Shown piece after piece: positions 61,457 to 64,000 of a stretch of 64,000 bases of DNA. The stretch covers positions 930,001 to 994,000 of the forward strand of contig CBDDED010000003.1 in the NCBI GenBank assembly GCA_965226825.1. Direction: 5' to 3'. Below the pieces are notes generated by a model, which saw only the letters and a program-made list of their open reading frames with translations, was not told where the DNA came from and made no database searches. A program made the position numbers and the translations under genes. The DNA comes from Io17-Chloro-G2 sp965226825. Its GTDB lineage: Bacteria > Chloroflexota > Dehalococcoidia > Lucifugimonadales > UBA3495. Within the stretch, counting starts at the first letter, position 1; every line of letters begins with the position of its first letter.

Positions 61457-64000
61457 TTAGGTGCTCAACTGGCGGTAGAGCAGGGGCAGGCGTTCCGGGA
61501 GAGCCCAGATCTCGCCCAGCACCTCATAGCCCATGTCGCCGCACATGCTCTTCAGGTAATCGTGCCCCGCTTTGTCCACCGTCAGGCAGAACGGCGTGAT
61601 GTCCTTGCGTTTGGCCTCCAGCAGCGCCATGTGGGTGTCGTGGACGGCGTATTCCTTTTCCACTCCCTCCCTGCTGTATCCACGGTCCTGCGGACGGCCG
61701 TCGCTGATGAGGAACATGATCTTGGTCGTAGCGTCCTGGTTTTCCAGCTTGGTGATGGCGTGGCGGATGGCCGCGCCCATCCGAGTAGCATGGAGTGGAG
61801 AGACTTTATCGAGGCGCCGCCTGATCCTGTCGTGGAAGCTCTCGTTGATGTCCTTGATGACATAGAACTCCACGTTTTCCCGGCCATAGCCGGAGAAGCC
61901 GTAGATCCCATAAGTGTCGCCGATGGATTCCAATGCGTTGATCAGCAACGCCGTGCTCTCTTTTTCCAGGTCGATAATCCGCTTGTAGTTGCGGCGGACC
62001 AACCCTTCCCGGCGGCGGCGTAGCCAGACCATGTACTCCACGGGATCATCAGGGGCGTCCCGGTCGTCCACCACCTGTCGGCCTTCGTCTATAGCCTCGG
62101 CGGTGGAAGCGCTCATGTCCAGCAGGAAAACCACTGCCACGTCGCGCTTCGCCCGGTTCCGCTGCCAGTAGATTTTTTCGTCCGGCGTCACACCCATCCG
62201 CAGGTCGGCCCATGCCTCCAGCGCGGCGTTCAAATCGAGGTCCTCGCCGTCATTCAACCGGTAAATCTTGCGCCAGCTTTCCGGCATGATCAGCTCGAAC
62301 TGGCGCTTGATGTGGGCGGACAGGGACACGTAGTTTTTCAAGGCATCGTTGTAGAAGCCCGAGTCCCCCTCCTCCACCGTTTTCTCTTTGACGATGCACC
62401 ATCTGGGTTTGTAGTCTCCGGCCCGGAAGTCCCACTCATCGTAGGCGAAGGTCAGGGGTTCTCTAGCCTCTAGTTCGCCGCCTTGTTCGCCGTCATGAAG
62501 GAGGGGTCCATACCCTTCGCCCGGTTGGGAGTTTGGCGGCGGCGTCCCAAGCTCTTTCATCAGGTTTTGAGCATACATCGCCATGCTGTTGTTGATATCG
62601 CCTTGTTCCGCGTCCAACTCCAGCTCGGGATTGTCCTGAAGCAGTTGTTCCAGCATTTCCTGGGACATGGGTTGCCCTTCCGAGTCGTCATCGGACTCGT
62701 TTTGCATCCGGGCAATCAGTTGGACCATCTCGGGCTTGAACTCGCCCCGGTAGTCCACCGGCTCCGGCGATTCATAGGGGTCGCCTTCCTCGCTCTCCCC
62801 CGCCTCGCCCTGGCCGGAACTTAGCTGGTCCAGTAGCTGCTCGTATTCGTCTTCGTCGAAATCGCCGGGTTCTTCCAGGTTCTCGTCCTCCCACTCCTCC
62901 TCGGGCTTGGTCTCGTTCTCAATGCGGGAGATGATTTCGTAGGCCCGCAGCGTGGCTTCAGAGGTGTCCTCCACGGAGGCAGTGGAAACCCGGAGTTCGT
63001 GCAGAATGCGGGCCAACATCACCGCGGCGTCTTTATAGTCCGTGGGAACGGGCAGGTCGGTGAACTGCTCCAGGCTCATGTGGACCAACAGTTCCACCAG
63101 GGCTTGCTGCATGGCCATTTCTTGAATCGGGGGCCGGCTGGCCAGCGATTCATCCTGCACCCGTTTGGCCGACTGGCGAATGCCCGGGTATTCCACCTTG
63201 ATGCGGTAGTCCAGGCGGCAGTCTTCCAGCACCGTAAAAATGTCAAATGCCAGCCGCCGGTTCCTGAACAGTTGGAAAAACCGCCCCACGTCCGTGTAAG
63301 CCCGGTCGGTGTAGGCCGGATGGGAGTAACCCTCGGGCGCTTCCGGCTCCTCCACCGGTACCGTCAACTCGGGCATTCCGTTGCTTGCCCTTCGCTCCTG
63401 TATTTCCGCCAGCCTGGCCTTTTCCTCCAACTCCGATTCAAAACGCCGGTCGGTAAAAAGACCTGAAGGGGTCTCAAAATTGTAGGCGAAGCTGCCGAAT
63501 TCCAGGTGGCCTATCTGGTGGGTAGACACCACCTTGAACCACGCAAAGTTATCTTTTTTGTCGGGGTAATGGTCCACCACCGGCGGCAGGAAAACCTTGG
63601 AGCCGTCGGTGGAGGCGGTGTCTTCATCCACCCAGCCGATGTTTTTGTCCACCAACTCCTTAGTGTCCATCACGTCGATGCCCGCGCCGGACAGCGCCCG
63701 GCAGTAGAGGCCGATGATCCCCTTCACTTTGTCCAGTTCCAGGCTTGAAGACAGGGTCTCCAACATGGCCTCGGAAGTGTTGGACTCTATCTTGAAAAAG
63801 GCGATCCCGCTTTCCGGGTTGTCCCGCAGCAGGCCTACTCCATGTTGGAACCAGGCGTCCAGTTGGCTGACGGTTATCCGGTCCAGGACGCTGCTGAGAC
63901 TCTTCAGGAATGCGGGAACGGCCTCGGGCGAAACGGCCAGCAGGCTTTCACACAGGTCCAGGATGTAACCCTGGGAACCCTGGGGAACCCGGCTGAGCGC
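61457..64000 (-). CDS. NorD-like VWA-domain protein (N-terminus outside window, more than 847 aa)
   Basis: The frame runs from the right edge without a break, through an N-terminal helical part (SQLDAWFQHGVGLLRDNPES, KIESNTSEAMLETLSSSLEL) that matches the start of NorD proteins. A zinc-site-like region (DHYPDKKDNFAWFKVVSTHQ) and a long acidic linker follow (EEGDPYESPEPVDYRGEFKP). The C-terminal VWA domain has its MIDAS motif in VVFLLDMSASTAEA and the ISDGRPQDRGYSREGVEKEY segment. NorD works with the MoxR-type AAA ATPase NorQ to activate metalloenzymes such as NO reductase or CbbQO-like targets. The partner, if present, lies outside the window. Confidence 0.85.
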   Translation of the reverse strand, partial: ALSRVPQGSQGYILDLCESLLAVSPEAVPAFLKSLSSVLDRITVSQLDAWFQHGVGLLRDNPESGIAFFKIESNTSEAMLETLSSSLELDKVKGIIGLYCRALSGAGIDVMDTKELVDKNIGWVDEDTASTDGSKVFLPPVVDHYPDKKDNFAWFKVVSTHQIGHLEFGSFAYNFETPSGLFTDRRFESELEEKARLAEIQERRASNGMPELTVPVEEPEAPEGYSHPAYTDRAYTDVGRFFQLFRNRRLAFDIFTVLEDCRLDYRIKVEYPGIRQSAKRVQDESLASRPPIQEMAMQQALVELLVHMSLEQFTDLPVPTDYKDAAVMLARILHELRVSTASVEDTSEATLRAYEIISRIENETKPEEEWEDENLEEPGDFDEDEYEQLLDQLSSGQGEAGESEEGDPYESPEPVDYRGEFKPEMVQLIARMQNESDDDSEGQPMSQEMLEQLLQDNPELELDAEQGDINNSMAMYAQNLMKELGTPPPNSQPGEGYGPLLHDGEQGGELEAREPLTFAYDEWDFRAGDYKPRWCIVKEKTVEEGDSGFYNDALKNYVSLSAHIKRQFELIMPESWRKIYRLNDGEDLDLNAALEAWADLRMGVTPDEKIYWQRNRAKRDVAVVFLLDMSASTAEAIDEGRQVVDDRDAPDDPVEYMVWLRRRREGLVRRNYKRIIDLEKESTALLINALESIGDTYGIYGFSGYGRENVEFYVIKDINESFHDRIRRRLDKVSPLHATRMGAAIRHAITKLENQDATTKIMFLISDGRPQDRGYSREGVEKEYAVHDTHMALLEAKRKDITPFCLTVDKAGHDYLKSMCGDMGYEVLGEIWALPERLPLLYRQLST

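Overview
The window looks like a chromosomal piece of a GC-rich, uncultivated bacterium. The mix of an LLM-class flavin oxidoreductase, NIPSNAP and DGPF proteins, LUD-domain lactate genes, a DUF3326 protein, paired M20 amidohydrolases and a Gld-type ABC exporter recalls Chloroflexota of the SAR202/Dehalococcoidia kind. That placement is inferred from gene content; there is no rRNA, tRNA or single-copy marker here to prove it.

Bases 1-20,000 are accessory and heavily eroded. They start with a large minus-strand surface protein (FN3 plus PPC-like repeats) that runs off the left edge. A graveyard of insertion sequences follows: an IS5-type transposase with a stop and a frameshift, an IS3 remnant, and an IS1182-type transposase split by a complete IS21-type element (7170-9552, TIRs, 5-bp target duplication) whose own istA and istB are both broken. 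A second IS1182-type element lies between remnants of two sugar-nucleotide genes. Between the IS1182-type elements sits the most interesting cassette, a tight four-gene operon at 10067-12925: zinc-ribbon/winged-helix-like protein, ParB-DUF488 fusion, 272-aa Cys-rich protein of unknown function, and 61-aa zinc-ribbon protein. An AlpA-like regulator, an apparently intact zinc-ribbon DDE transposase and a truncated DUF805-like gene follow.

Bases 19,600-33,000 are mostly metabolic: a deoxyribosyltransferase-like protein, CMD protein, MFS transporter, LLM oxidoreductase, VOC protein, a lutABC-like operon, an MNT/HEPN pair whose MNT member lacks its catalytic acidic residues, a two-domain NIPSNAP protein, and nspC overlapping a DUF3326 gene. 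REP-like hairpins and two adjoining MITE-like elements lie between these genes.

Bases 33,000-43,300 are an envelope-linked neighbourhood: PspAA and PspA, a small membrane protein, a DUF4178/DUF350 pair, and a minus-strand operon of a transglutaminase-like protein, a divergent 1090-aa SecA-like ATPase, a lipoprotein and a 367-aa protein of unknown function. IS701-like and IS3-like debris (43439-44684) abuts a frameshifted DGPF gene.

Bases 45,000-64,000 hold glycerate kinase, two tandem M20 amidohydrolases, a polyprenol/diacylglycerol kinase-like protein, a lipoprotein, cysteine desulfurase, an M50 protease with CBS domains, agmatinase-like and speD genes, a four-gene Gld-type ABC exporter operon, cinA, a 50-51-bp tandem REP array, a bidirectional terminator, and a NorD-like VWA protein running off the right edge.
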